A stretch of DNA of 64,000 nt from Tautonia plasticadhaerens. Its GTDB lineage: Bacteria > Planctomycetota > Planctomycetia > Isosphaerales > Isosphaeraceae. Location of the stretch: positions 3,968,001-4,032,000 of the forward strand of contig NZ_CP036426.1 of NCBI RefSeq assembly GCF_007752535.1, read 5' to 3'. The translations under genes were made by a program, and so were the position numbers. Under the pieces are notes generated by a model. It saw only the letters and a program-made list of their open reading frames with translations. It was not told the origin of the DNA and searched no databases. Below, in pieces: positions 16,090 to 24,205 of this stretch; positions within the stretch are counted from its first letter, which is position 1, and each line of letters starts with the position of its first letter.

Positions 16090-16758
16090 ATGAGATTGCA
16101 CCGATCCCTCTCGATCGCCGCCCTCGCCGTCGGCGTCGGGCTGGCCGGCTCGATGCCGGCCCATGGCGCATTCGCGCTCGTCAGGCCCCGCTTCGAGGAG
16201 CTCTTCGACCCGATCTATGAATATTCCTTCGACATCTACCTGACCGGCGTCCCCGGCGAGACCTTCGTCTCGGGGAACAGCGTCCCGGGCTCCTCCGGCC
16301 CGGATTTCTTCACGATCTACGACGTCCGCGACCTGCTCTCCCCGACCGGGCTGGAGGCCGGATTTCTGCCGACGATCCAGCCCGAGGGCATCGACCCCTT
16401 CGGCCAGGCGCCGCCGTTCTTCGACGACCCGAACATCCCCAACATCACCTTCACCTTCTTCCCCCCCAACTCGACGATCGAGCTCCCGACGGGCATGACC
16501 GAGCTCTTCATCGGCGTCTTCTCGGTGCAGACCGAGGACATCCCGCCCCCGCCGCAGCTGGTGTTCAACTACGGCTGGCAGACCTCGAGGCGGGTGGGCG
16601 GCGAGATCGAGAAGGAGTGGGGGTTCAACACGGCGACGATCGTCATCCCCGAGCCCGCCTCCTGGGCGATGCTCGGCCTCGGCCTGGCCTGCCCGGCGGC
16701 GCTGATCCGGCTCCGGTGGAGGGCCAGGCCGACGGCCGGGGCCGACAGCCGATCCTGA
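16090..16758 (+). CDS. PEP-CTERM anchored secreted protein
   Basis: A 222-residue protein starting ATG 16090 with a signal peptide (MRLHRSLSIAALAVGVGLAG to AHG). The C-terminus is the PEP-CTERM signal: VIPEPASWAMLGLGLACPA, a hydrophobic stretch and the basic RLRWRARP. Such proteins are exported and processed by exosortase, usually in exopolysaccharide-producing bacteria. The middle (FDIYLTGVPGETFVSGNSVP, TFTFFPPNSTIELP, LFIGVFSVQTED) is beta-rich with no family I recognise. It sits alone between nhaA and the kinase. Confidence 0.88.
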   Translation: MRLHRSLSIAALAVGVGLAGSMPAHGAFALVRPRFEELFDPIYEYSFDIYLTGVPGETFVSGNSVPGSSGPDFFTIYDVRDLLSPTGLEAGFLPTIQPEGIDPFGQAPPFFDDPNIPNITFTFFPPNSTIELPTGMTELFIGVFSVQTEDIPPPPQLVFNYGWQTSRRVGGEIEKEWGFNTATIVIPEPASWAMLGLGLACPAALIRLRWRARPTAGADSRS

Positions 16759-17041
16759 TCGGGGCCCCGATCGGCGAACTCGCGTCTCGGTGCGCGGGGC
16801 GGGCCTTGTCAGGCTCATGTGCACCCCGCGGCACCCGCCTTTCGGGGGTCCCCGGCCATCTGCCCCCGCGATGGGGCGGGCCGCCCGGGACCACTGCGGT
16901 CCGGAGGGCCTCCACTCGGCGGTGGATCCGATCGCGGCGGGCCGATCCCCCCGCCCCCGACATCGGCCCGGGGCCGAGAACGACCGCCCGCCCGGCGGCC
17001 GGGCCCGCCCGGCGGGCGACGGCCCGGCGGGCGTCTCGGCC

Positions 17042-20000
17042 TCACCCGCCGGCCCCCGACTCGGACTCGGATCCCCCGCCGGGGGAGAGCAGGGCGTTGA
17101 AGTCGTCTCGGTCGAGGAGCGGGCCGAGCTGGTCGGCGAGCTTGCGGAGGGAATCGGGGTTGTAGCCGGCATCCAGGGCGACGCGGACCTGGGCGACGGC
17201 CCGGTCGCCCGCCTCCCGGGCCAGGCGGTCGGCCTCGGCCGGGGCGAGGCCCGTGTCGCCCCGGATCGCCTCGACGCAGCGGGCCAGCAGCACCGCCGAC
17301 CTCGACCGCAGGGCGAGCTGGCCGGGGACCGATTCCGCCAGGCGGGTCGCCACCCGGGCCGCCTCCATGTACTGGCCGGAGGCGAGGTGGGCGGCGACCA
17401 GGGCGGAGCTCGCGTCGAACAGGGCGATCAGGTTCGGGGCGATCGGCGACTCGGTCGCGGCGTCCCTCGCCAGGGGGATCGCCCCCTGGAGGACGGGGAT
17501 CGCCTCGTCGATCGCCCCCCGAGCGACGAGCAATCCGGCGTAGTCGGTGGCGGCGACGGCGGCCATGGACCTCGTCTCGGCCGAGCCGCCCGGCCCGGCC
17601 GCCGCCTCGGCCAGCAGCCGGGCTCCCTCGGCGTATTCGGGCTCGCCGGCCTCGGGGTCGCCGGCCTCGGCCAGGTGCTCGCCGAGGTTGTAGTGCACCA
17701 CGCCGAGGTCCCGGGCGAGCTTCGGCCCCGGGGCGTCCCGGCCCCCGGCCAGCTCCTCGAACAGCCCCAGGGCCCTCCGGAGCGACGGCCCGGCCGAGGC
17801 GAGCTTCAGGTTGGCCCGGTTGTTCAGGCAGGTGGCCAGGTCGGTCTTCAGGTCCCGGTCTTCGGGGAACTGCCGGAGCAGGGCCTCGAAGCGGTCGGCG
17901 GCGGAGGCGTACGACGCCTCGGCGGCCTCCGGCTGGCCGCCGTGGGCCAGGGCCAGGCCGGTCGCGGCCTCGCAGGCGGCCAGCTCCCGGAGGTAGGACG
18001 GCCGGCCCGGCACCTCGGCGACGAGCCGTCCGAGCTGCTCGGCGGCCCGGGCGAGATCCGCCTCCGACGCCTCGACCTCGCCGAGCAGGTCGCGGAGCGA
18101 TCCCCGGTTCACCAGCGCCGTGGCCAGGCCGGCCCGGAGGTCGGGCACGTCGGGGAACTCACCCGCCAGCGCGTCCGCCAGCAGGACGGCGTCGTCGAGC
18201 GACCCGACCGCCTCCTCGGGGCGGCCGAGCAACTGGAGCGAGCCGCCGAGGTTGGACCGGGCGGTGACGAGGTCGCGGCGGACCTTGACCGCCTCGGGGG
18301 CGTCGGCCTGGAGGGTTTCATAGTGCCCGACGGCGCGCCTGAATGCGGCCTCGGCGTCGGCGACCTTCCCCTCGGACTGGAGCAGGACGCCCAGGTTCAG
18401 GTGCCCCCGGGCGAGGGCCCGGCGGTACTCGACGCGGCCGGGGAAGTCGTCGGCGAGGCGGTCATAGTGGCCGATCGCCGAGCGGAGCATCTCCTCGGCC
18501 TCCCCGGGCCGGCCGTCCCGGCGGAGGAACAGGCCGAGGCTGTTGCTGGTCTTGGCGAGCCCCTCGCGGATCCGGGGGACCGTCGGCAGCTCGACGAGCA
18601 GCCCCCGCTGACCGTCCAGGGCGAGGCGGAGCATCGGCTCGGCCTCGGCGTCGCGGCCGAGCATCAGCAGCAGCACGCCGAGGCCGTCGGCGGCGGCGGC
18701 CAGCTCCCGGCGTTCCGAGACCTCGGCGTCGGGGGCGTCGGCCATCGGGCGGAGCCGGCTGATCGCGTGTCGATAGGCGTCCTCGGCCTCCTCCACCCGT
18801 CCGGAGAGCTTCAGCAGTTCGGCCAGCTCGACCTCGGCCTCCACCAGGCCCAGCTCGTCCTCCGGAAGGGGAGGGGGGGTGTCGAGCAAGGTTTGTCGGC
18901 CGCCGATCGCGTCCCGGAGCATCGGCTCGGCCTCCCCGGGGCGGCCGAGCACGGCGAGCAAGGCGCCGAGGCGGGCCTGGGCCTCGGCCAGCCGGCGACG
19001 GGGCTCGGCCTCGGAGCCCCGCCTCGCGGCGATCGGCCGGAGGATCTCCAGGGCGAGGCGGTAGGACGCCTCGGCCTCGTCGAAGCGGCCGAGCCGGGCG
19101 GTGATGTCGCCGATCCGGGTGCGGGCCCGGGCCGACTCGACTGCGGCGGAGGGGCCGATCCCGCCGCCCCGGGCGAAGCCCTCGTAGTAGTCGAGGGCCT
19201 CCCGGAGCGGGCCTCGGAGGGCGTCGTCGATCGGGGGGGCCTCCGGGGCCTCGGGGGCGGCCTCGGGGGCGTTGCCGTCGAACCCGGCCGGGGCCATCGG
19301 GCCGTCGAGCCGGGCGAGGGCGCGATTCAGATACGCCTCCTCCCTGGGGTCGGAGATGTCGCCCAGGACGGCCTCGGCCACGTCGAGGTACATGTCCTCG
19401 ACGGCCGACCGGGCGAGCCCTTCCATCGACTCGGCCCGGTCGCGCTCCCGGCCGATGAGCAGGGCGGAGGCGGCCAGCACCGGCACGAGGACGGCCACCA
19501 GGGCGGCGGCCGCCGTGACCGCGGTGCGGTGCCTCCTGGCCCAGCGGAAGGCCCGGGCGGCCAGGGGCTCGCGGTAGACCGAGACGGGCTCGTCGGCGAG
19601 CCAGTGCTCCAGGTCGTCGGCCAGGGCGAGGCAGGAGGGGTATCGGTCGGCCCCCGACCGGGCCATCGCCTTCAGGCAGATCGCCTCCAGGGCGGGGGGG
19701 ACCTCGGCCTTGAGCCGCCTCGGCGGCGGGAACTCCCCCTTGCGGACCTTGTGCAGGATCGCGATCAGCTTGCGGTCGGTGAAGGGGGGGGCGCCGGCGA
19801 GGAGCTGGTAGAGGGTGGCCCCGAGGCTGTAGACGTCGCTGGTCGGGCCCATCCGGGCGTGGTTCCCCTCGGCCTGCTCGGGGCTCATGAAGGCCGGGGT
19901 GCCGACGGCCGAGCCGTCGATCGTGGGCGTCGAGACGGCGACCGAGGTCGGCCGGAGCGGCAGCTCGGCCGTCGGGGGGTTCGAGGGGGAGTCGACCCGG

Positions 20001-21067
20001 TCGACCGGCTTGGCCAGGCCCCAGTCGACGAGCAGCGTCTCGCCGTAGGGGCCGAGCATGATGTTGTCGGGCTTGATGTCGCGGTGGATCACCCCCCGGC
20101 TGTGGGCGTACTCCAGCGCGTTGCAGACGTCGACGAACCGCCGCAGCAGCCCCCGGAGCTGGAGGGTGCGCCCGACGGGATCCTTCGGGCCCCGTTCGGG
20201 GTCGTGGAAGCGTTCGATCGCCTTGCGGAGGCTCTCGCCGCGGATGAACCGCATGGCGTAGAAGGGGCGGCCGTCGGGGTTGCGGCCCAGGGAGTAGACC
20301 GGGACGACGCCGGGGTGCTCCAGGCCGCCGGTGATCTCGGCCTCGACGAGGAACCGGGAGCGGCTGTCGGGGTCGTCGGCGTGGCGTTCCTGGATCTCCT
20401 TGAGGGCGACCTCGCGGCGCAGCTCCTCGTCGAAGGCGACCAGGACCGAGCCGAGCCCCCCCTTGGCGTGCTCGCGGACGACCCGGAAGCGGCTGCCCGA
20501 GCCCCCCCAGCCGACCCCGCCGGAGGACCCGACCGACGGCGATCCGGGGGGCTGCGCCTCGACGGTGGGCGCGCTGCCCATCGGCGAGGTCGCCTCCGGG
20601 TCGACCCGCAGGGCCTCCCGGGACGACCCGGCCTCGGCGTCGCCCCGCCCGGTGCCGGGGGCGGTGGCGAGGCTCGGCCCCGAGCCGGAGGTCGCCTCGG
20701 GGTCGAATCCGGCCGGGGGGTCGGGCCGGGCCCGGGCGGAGACGGTCGGCTCGAACCGGGGCAGGCTCGGCTCGGACGGGGGGGGCGAGGCCCCGGCCCC
20801 GCCCGCGAGGTCGAGGGTGTCGAACGTGCCCGAGGCGGCGTCCCAGGGCGCCTCGGGGTCGTCGGCGTGTTCCAGGACCACCGCCTCGACGCGGAGGAGC
20901 AACGCGTCCCGATCCTCGGGGCTGAGGTCGCCCAGGCGGACGAGCACCTCGTCGAGCGGCTCGCCCGTCTCCTTCCGCTGCTCGGACGCCGAGGACAGCC
21001 GGGCCGGGTCGATCAGCCCGGAGCGCCGGGCCAGGTCGGTGAACACGGTGTTGCGGTCGATGTCCAT
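17042..21067 (-). CDS. Ser/Thr protein kinase with TM segment and long TPR region
   Basis: A 1341-residue protein starting ATG 21067. Residues 1-75 are helical (FTDLARRSGLIDPARLSSAS), followed by a Pro/Ser/Gly linker to about 190. The kinase spans about 193-490: Gly-loop HAKGGLGSV, REVALKEI with Lys223, IHRDIKPDNIML at 327-338, LLVDWGLAK with DWG at 348-350, and GTPAFMSPEQAEG. A membrane helix follows at 516-537. The remaining about 800 residues are TPR-like helical repeats with recurrent motifs such as RRALARGHLNLGVLLQSEGK and EAEPMLRDAIGGR. This eukaryotic-type architecture is greatly expanded in planctomycetes; partners are unknown. DWG replaces DFG, a variation seen in related kinases. 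Confidence 0.93.
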   Translation of the reverse strand: MDIDRNTVFTDLARRSGLIDPARLSSASEQRKETGEPLDEVLVRLGDLSPEDRDALLLRVEAVVLEHADDPEAPWDAASGTFDTLDLAGGAGASPPPSEPSLPRFEPTVSARARPDPPAGFDPEATSGSGPSLATAPGTGRGDAEAGSSREALRVDPEATSPMGSAPTVEAQPPGSPSVGSSGGVGWGGSGSRFRVVREHAKGGLGSVLVAFDEELRREVALKEIQERHADDPDSRSRFLVEAEITGGLEHPGVVPVYSLGRNPDGRPFYAMRFIRGESLRKAIERFHDPERGPKDPVGRTLQLRGLLRRFVDVCNALEYAHSRGVIHRDIKPDNIMLGPYGETLLVDWGLAKPVDRVDSPSNPPTAELPLRPTSVAVSTPTIDGSAVGTPAFMSPEQAEGNHARMGPTSDVYSLGATLYQLLAGAPPFTDRKLIAILHKVRKGEFPPPRRLKAEVPPALEAICLKAMARSGADRYPSCLALADDLEHWLADEPVSVYREPLAARAFRWARRHRTAVTAAAALVAVLVPVLAASALLIGRERDRAESMEGLARSAVEDMYLDVAEAVLGDISDPREEAYLNRALARLDGPMAPAGFDGNAPEAAPEAPEAPPIDDALRGPLREALDYYEGFARGGGIGPSAAVESARARTRIGDITARLGRFDEAEASYRLALEILRPIAARRGSEAEPRRRLAEAQARLGALLAVLGRPGEAEPMLRDAIGGRQTLLDTPPPLPEDELGLVEAEVELAELLKLSGRVEEAEDAYRHAISRLRPMADAPDAEVSERRELAAAADGLGVLLLMLGRDAEAEPMLRLALDGQRGLLVELPTVPRIREGLAKTSNSLGLFLRRDGRPGEAEEMLRSAIGHYDRLADDFPGRVEYRRALARGHLNLGVLLQSEGKVADAEAAFRRAVGHYETLQADAPEAVKVRRDLVTARSNLGGSLQLLGRPEEAVGSLDDAVLLADALAGEFPDVPDLRAGLATALVNRGSLRDLLGEVEASEADLARAAEQLGRLVAEVPGRPSYLRELAACEAATGLALAHGGQPEAAEASYASAADRFEALLRQFPEDRDLKTDLATCLNNRANLKLASAGPSLRRALGLFEELAGGRDAPGPKLARDLGVVHYNLGEHLAEAGDPEAGEPEYAEGARLLAEAAAGPGGSAETRSMAAVAATDYAGLLVARGAIDEAIPVLQGAIPLARDAATESPIAPNLIALFDASSALVAAHLASGQYMEAARVATRLAESVPGQLALRSRSAVLLARCVEAIRGDTGLAPAEADRLAREAGDRAVAQVRVALDAGYNPDSLRKLADQLGPLLDRDDFNALLSPGGGSESESGAGG

Positions 21068-21461
21068 CGCAGGTGGCCTCGACACAAATCCGATCCCACA
21101 CCCGCCCGAGCTTCTAGGGGGGTCGTCCCTCCCCCCGGCGGGCACCCTGATGATGGTACCATCGCCGGAGGCGTCCCGGGTGATCAATCCGCCCGGGTCG
21201 CGAGCCCGGGCGGCCCGGCCTCGCGGTCCCGGTCGGGGTGGGTCGGCGGCGGGAGTCGTCCCCGGGTGGCGTGCCCGATCCGTCGGGGATGGTCCCGGGG
21301 GGCCCGGGATGACCACGCCGCCCCGCCCCGCCCGGTCCCGGGCGAGGGCGAGGGCGGCCGCCCGATTGAGCCCCGGGGCCCCACCCGCCCGGGGGATCGG
21401 TCGGGGGACGGGGATCCCCCGCGGCTCCCCCGCCTCCGGGCCGGGGCGGGCGGGGGGCCGC
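21068..21461. other. intergenic region upstream of the kinase gene
   Basis: 394 bp without a supported gene. A perfect 12-bp palindrome GATGGTACCATC lies at 21152-21163, 85 bp before the kinase start, and could be an operator. The rest is GC-rich without clear signals. Confidence 0.4.
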
Positions 21462-22103
21462 TCACTCGATCGGCCGGATCTCCAGGGATCGGAAGCGGAT
21501 CGGCCGGCCCTCGGACTGGAAGCCGATGGGGCCGGACTCGGGCGAGGCGGCGGTGCCGGTGTCGATCAAGGTCCCGTTGAGCGAGCACGCGACGGCGCCG
21601 TCCCGGCAGACGACCTCCATCGCGTTCCACTGGCCGACGGGCTTGATCGCCTCGGCCCGGGACTGGGCGACGGCCTGGGCCGGCCGGTCGCCCTGGATCT
21701 TGCCGCCGGAGACGCCGAGCAGCCGGCCGGCGTCGGAGTTCTTCAGCTGGACCTCGATGCACCTCGGCCAGACCTTCGCCTCGCCCTCGATGTGGATGAG
21801 CAGGCCGCTGTTGCCGTCGAAGGCGGCGTCGTCCCGGAGGTCGTCGGGGCGCTCGTACATCCACTCGAATCGGAGGGTGTAGTCGTCGAAGCCCTCCTTG
21901 GTGGCGAAGTAGCCGTTGGGCGTGCCGCTCAGGGCGACCTCCCCCTCGGGACTGATGGTGATGGTGTCCGCGTCGATGCCGACGAGGTCGAACTGCCCGG
22001 CGTCGGTCCCCTCGACCAGCGGCGTGAAGCCGCCGTCGTCCTGGGCGGAGGCCAGGGCCGTCGGGAGCAGCAGCAGGGCGGTCAGGGCGGTGAGGCGTCT
22101 CAT
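21462..22103 (-). CDS. secreted DUF1080 (3-keto-disaccharide hydrolase-like) protein
   Basis: A 213-residue protein with GGGAGAAA upstream of ATG 22103 and a signal peptide (MRRLTALTALLLLPTALASA). The mature part is the DUF1080 concanavalin-like sandwich: EVALSGTPNGYFATKEGFDD, YTLRFEWMYERP, FDGNSGLLIHIEGEAKVWPR, CIEVQLKNSDAG, GQWNAMEVVCRDGAVACSLN and GPIGFQSEGRPIRFRSLEIR. Some members hydrolyse 3-keto-glycosides; most are uncharacterised. Planctomycetes have many paralogues. The product acts outside the cytoplasm. It is divergent from the SUMF1-domain gene. Confidence 0.88.
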   Translation of the reverse strand: MRRLTALTALLLLPTALASAQDDGGFTPLVEGTDAGQFDLVGIDADTITISPEGEVALSGTPNGYFATKEGFDDYTLRFEWMYERPDDLRDDAAFDGNSGLLIHIEGEAKVWPRCIEVQLKNSDAGRLLGVSGGKIQGDRPAQAVAQSRAEAIKPVGQWNAMEVVCRDGAVACSLNGTLIDTGTAASPESGPIGFQSEGRPIRFRSLEIRPIE

Positions 22104-22432
22104 GGCGGGTTTCTCCCTGGATCCGAAGTCGTTGCGGTCGTGGTCGTCTCGCCGGCCGGGGGTCGGGGGGTGCCGACCGATCGATCCGGCCCGGGGACGG
22201 CCCGGGCACCTCCGGCTCGACGGGGGCGGTGCCCGGCCGGGAGTCTACCCGTCGCCCCGCGTCGACACCAGGAGACGCCCGGCCCCGAGGCGGTCGGGAC
22301 CGGGGTTGCCGACGGGGGGCCGATCCGGCTACCCTTGCATGGAGTCCCCCGGCGACGACCACGTCCTTCTCGGTGCGACCGGTTGCGGGCCCTGATCCGA
22401 TCGGCCCCTCGCAACCGCGGGAGCGATCGCAC
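22104..22432. other. divergent intergenic region, DUF1080 / SUMF1 genes
   Basis: 329 bp without a gene. It must contain both promoters, but no convincing -35/-10 pair was found on either strand. Confidence 0.35.
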
Positions 22433-24163
22433 ATGGCCGAGCCCACTTCGTCCGAATACGAGCTCGCCCTACCCCCGACCGGCGAACCGAGGCCGAGGCG
22501 ACCGACGCCCCCGACCGGCGACGACGACGGGCCCCCGGCCCGGAAGGTCCCCCCCTCGCCGCCGAAGCCCCTGCCCCGGATCTCGAAGTCGGTCCCCCTC
22601 TCGGCCGAGGAGGCCGAGCAGCAGTCCGCCCCGGACGACGGGCCGCCCCGACGCTCCCGCAGGGAGCGGGCCGCCGCCCGGTCGAGGGGCAGGCAGGCCC
22701 CGAAGGACGAGGGGCAGGAGGACGGGCAGACGCTGGTCGCCCCCACGCCGACGCTCGACACCGTCGAGACCCGCCACCGGGTCCGGCTGCTCCTGGGGAT
22801 CGTCGCCGCCTCGGCCGTGGTCCTGGCGATCGCGATGGTCGTCCGGGCCGTCGGCGGCGGGTCGGCCGACGAGGAGGGGCTCTACGTGGTCGACGCCTCC
22901 CAGATGTTCCCGCCCCACCAGCGGCCGGGGGGGGCGCCTGTGGTCGTCGCGAAGGCCGACGACGAGGCCCCGGCCCGCGACCTGTACACCAGGGCCCGGG
23001 CGGCGATGTCGATCGAGCTGGCCCGATCCCAGCTCCAGCGGATCGTCGATTCCTACCCGAACACCCGGACCGCCGTCGAGGCCCGGGCCGCGCTCGGCCG
23101 GGTCGCCCAGGGCCGGCCCCCATTCCCGGACGTCCCCACCCTCTCTCCCTCCGGCTTCCCGGTCGCGGCGCCGACGCCCGACCCGGCCGGGACCGACGTC
23201 GCCTCGGCCTCGCCCGAGCCCACTCCCGCTGCCGAGCCCGAGCCCGAGCCGATACCGGAGCCCGAGCTCGTGGTCCGAGTGCTGCCGCCGGGCTTCTCGC
23301 CGCACCCCGACGCCCGGGAGCACCCTTCCGGCTGGCCCTCCCGGATCGTCTGCGAGGCGGACGGCATGACCATGGTGCTGATCCCCGGCGGCACCTACAT
23401 CGTCGGCCGGGACAGCGGCTCCCCCAACGAAGGGCCCGCACACCGGGTCGAGCTGCCCTCCTATTACCTCGACGAGCACGAGGTCACCGTCGGCCAGTTC
23501 GCCTCCTACCGGGAGGCGATGACGGACCGGGGAGAGGCCGTGCTCCCCGCCCCCGAGGAGCTGACCCGCCTCGGCCTGACCGACCGGCACCCGGTCGTCC
23601 TGACCTCCGCGAAGGAGGCGCTCCGCTATGCCGGATGGGCCGGCCGGTCGCTGCCCACCGAGGCCCAGTGGGAGGCCGCCGCCCGGGGGCCCGAGGGCCT
23701 GATCCGACCCTGGGGGGCAGGCGCACCGCCCTGGACCGACCGCCGGGCCCCCAGGCAGCTCGACCCGGTGATGTCCTACCCGAGCGACCGCTCCCCCTCC
23801 GGCGTCTTCGACCTCGCCGCCAACACCTGGGAGTGGACCGTCGACTGGTTCTCCGGGGACGCCTACGCCTCCCGGGCCGGCCGGATCCCGTTCAACCCCG
23901 CCGGCCCGGCGAATCCCTCGACGACCCCCGCCCGTCAGACCGTCCGGGGCTCCTCGCCCGAGCACGACCTCTCCTATCGGGAGGGGATGCGCGTCGAGAC
24001 CCGCCTGCCGTACCTGGGCTTCCGGTGCGCCCTGAATGTCGAGGGGCTCCCGCTCCCGGGCGATCCCCCTCGGACCGGCGCCATCCCGATCCCCGGCCCG
24101 GTCCGGGCCCCGGCCCCCCCCGTCTCCCGGCCGAGGGCCGGCGGCTCGCTCGTGCCGTTCTGA
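22433..24163 (+). CDS. membrane-anchored SUMF1/formylglycine-enzyme-fold protein
   Basis: A 576-residue protein from ATG 22433 (GGGAG upstream). A basic, Pro-rich cytoplasmic part (1-116) precedes one membrane helix at about 117-138 (LLLGIVAASAVVLAIAMVV). A helical segment (RAAMSIELARSQLQRIVDSY) and a Pro/Glu linker lead to the SUMF1 domain from about 311: MTMVLIPGGTYIVGRDSGSP, YYLDEHEVTVGQFASYRE, RSLPTEAQWEAAARGPEG and SGVFDLAANTWEWTVDWF. The paired Cys of true formylglycine-generating enzymes are not visible near the C-terminus (LPYLGFRCALN has only one), so sulfatase activation is unlikely. It is more likely a binding or regulatory member of the fold. Confidence 0.85.
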   Translation: MAEPTSSEYELALPPTGEPRPRRPTPPTGDDDGPPARKVPPSPPKPLPRISKSVPLSAEEAEQQSAPDDGPPRRSRRERAAARSRGRQAPKDEGQEDGQTLVAPTPTLDTVETRHRVRLLLGIVAASAVVLAIAMVVRAVGGGSADEEGLYVVDASQMFPPHQRPGGAPVVVAKADDEAPARDLYTRARAAMSIELARSQLQRIVDSYPNTRTAVEARAALGRVAQGRPPFPDVPTLSPSGFPVAAPTPDPAGTDVASASPEPTPAAEPEPEPIPEPELVVRVLPPGFSPHPDAREHPSGWPSRIVCEADGMTMVLIPGGTYIVGRDSGSPNEGPAHRVELPSYYLDEHEVTVGQFASYREAMTDRGEAVLPAPEELTRLGLTDRHPVVLTSAKEALRYAGWAGRSLPTEAQWEAAARGPEGLIRPWGAGAPPWTDRRAPRQLDPVMSYPSDRSPSGVFDLAANTWEWTVDWFSGDAYASRAGRIPFNPAGPANPSTTPARQTVRGSSPEHDLSYREGMRVETRLPYLGFRCALNVEGLPLPGDPPRTGAIPIPGPVRAPAPPVSRPRAGGSLVPF

Positions 24164-24165
24164 TC

Positions 24166-24191
24166 CCCGACGCCGTCTCGGAGGCGTCGGG
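24166..24191. terminator. hairpin between convergent genes
   Basis: CCCGACGCC at 24166-24174 pairs perfectly with GGCGTCGGG at 24183-24191 around an 8-base loop. It lies in the 42-bp gap between two converging stop codons and can serve both transcripts. No T-run is present. Confidence 0.55.
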
Positions 24192-24205
24192 CCGGGGCCG
24201 GCCGC

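Noticed and set aside
16790-21580. A 1596-codon plus-strand open frame over the kinase region
   Set aside because: It mirrors the minus-strand kinase gene. Its product is a Gly/Ala/Arg/Pro-rich string without domains, whereas the minus frame has every kinase motif.
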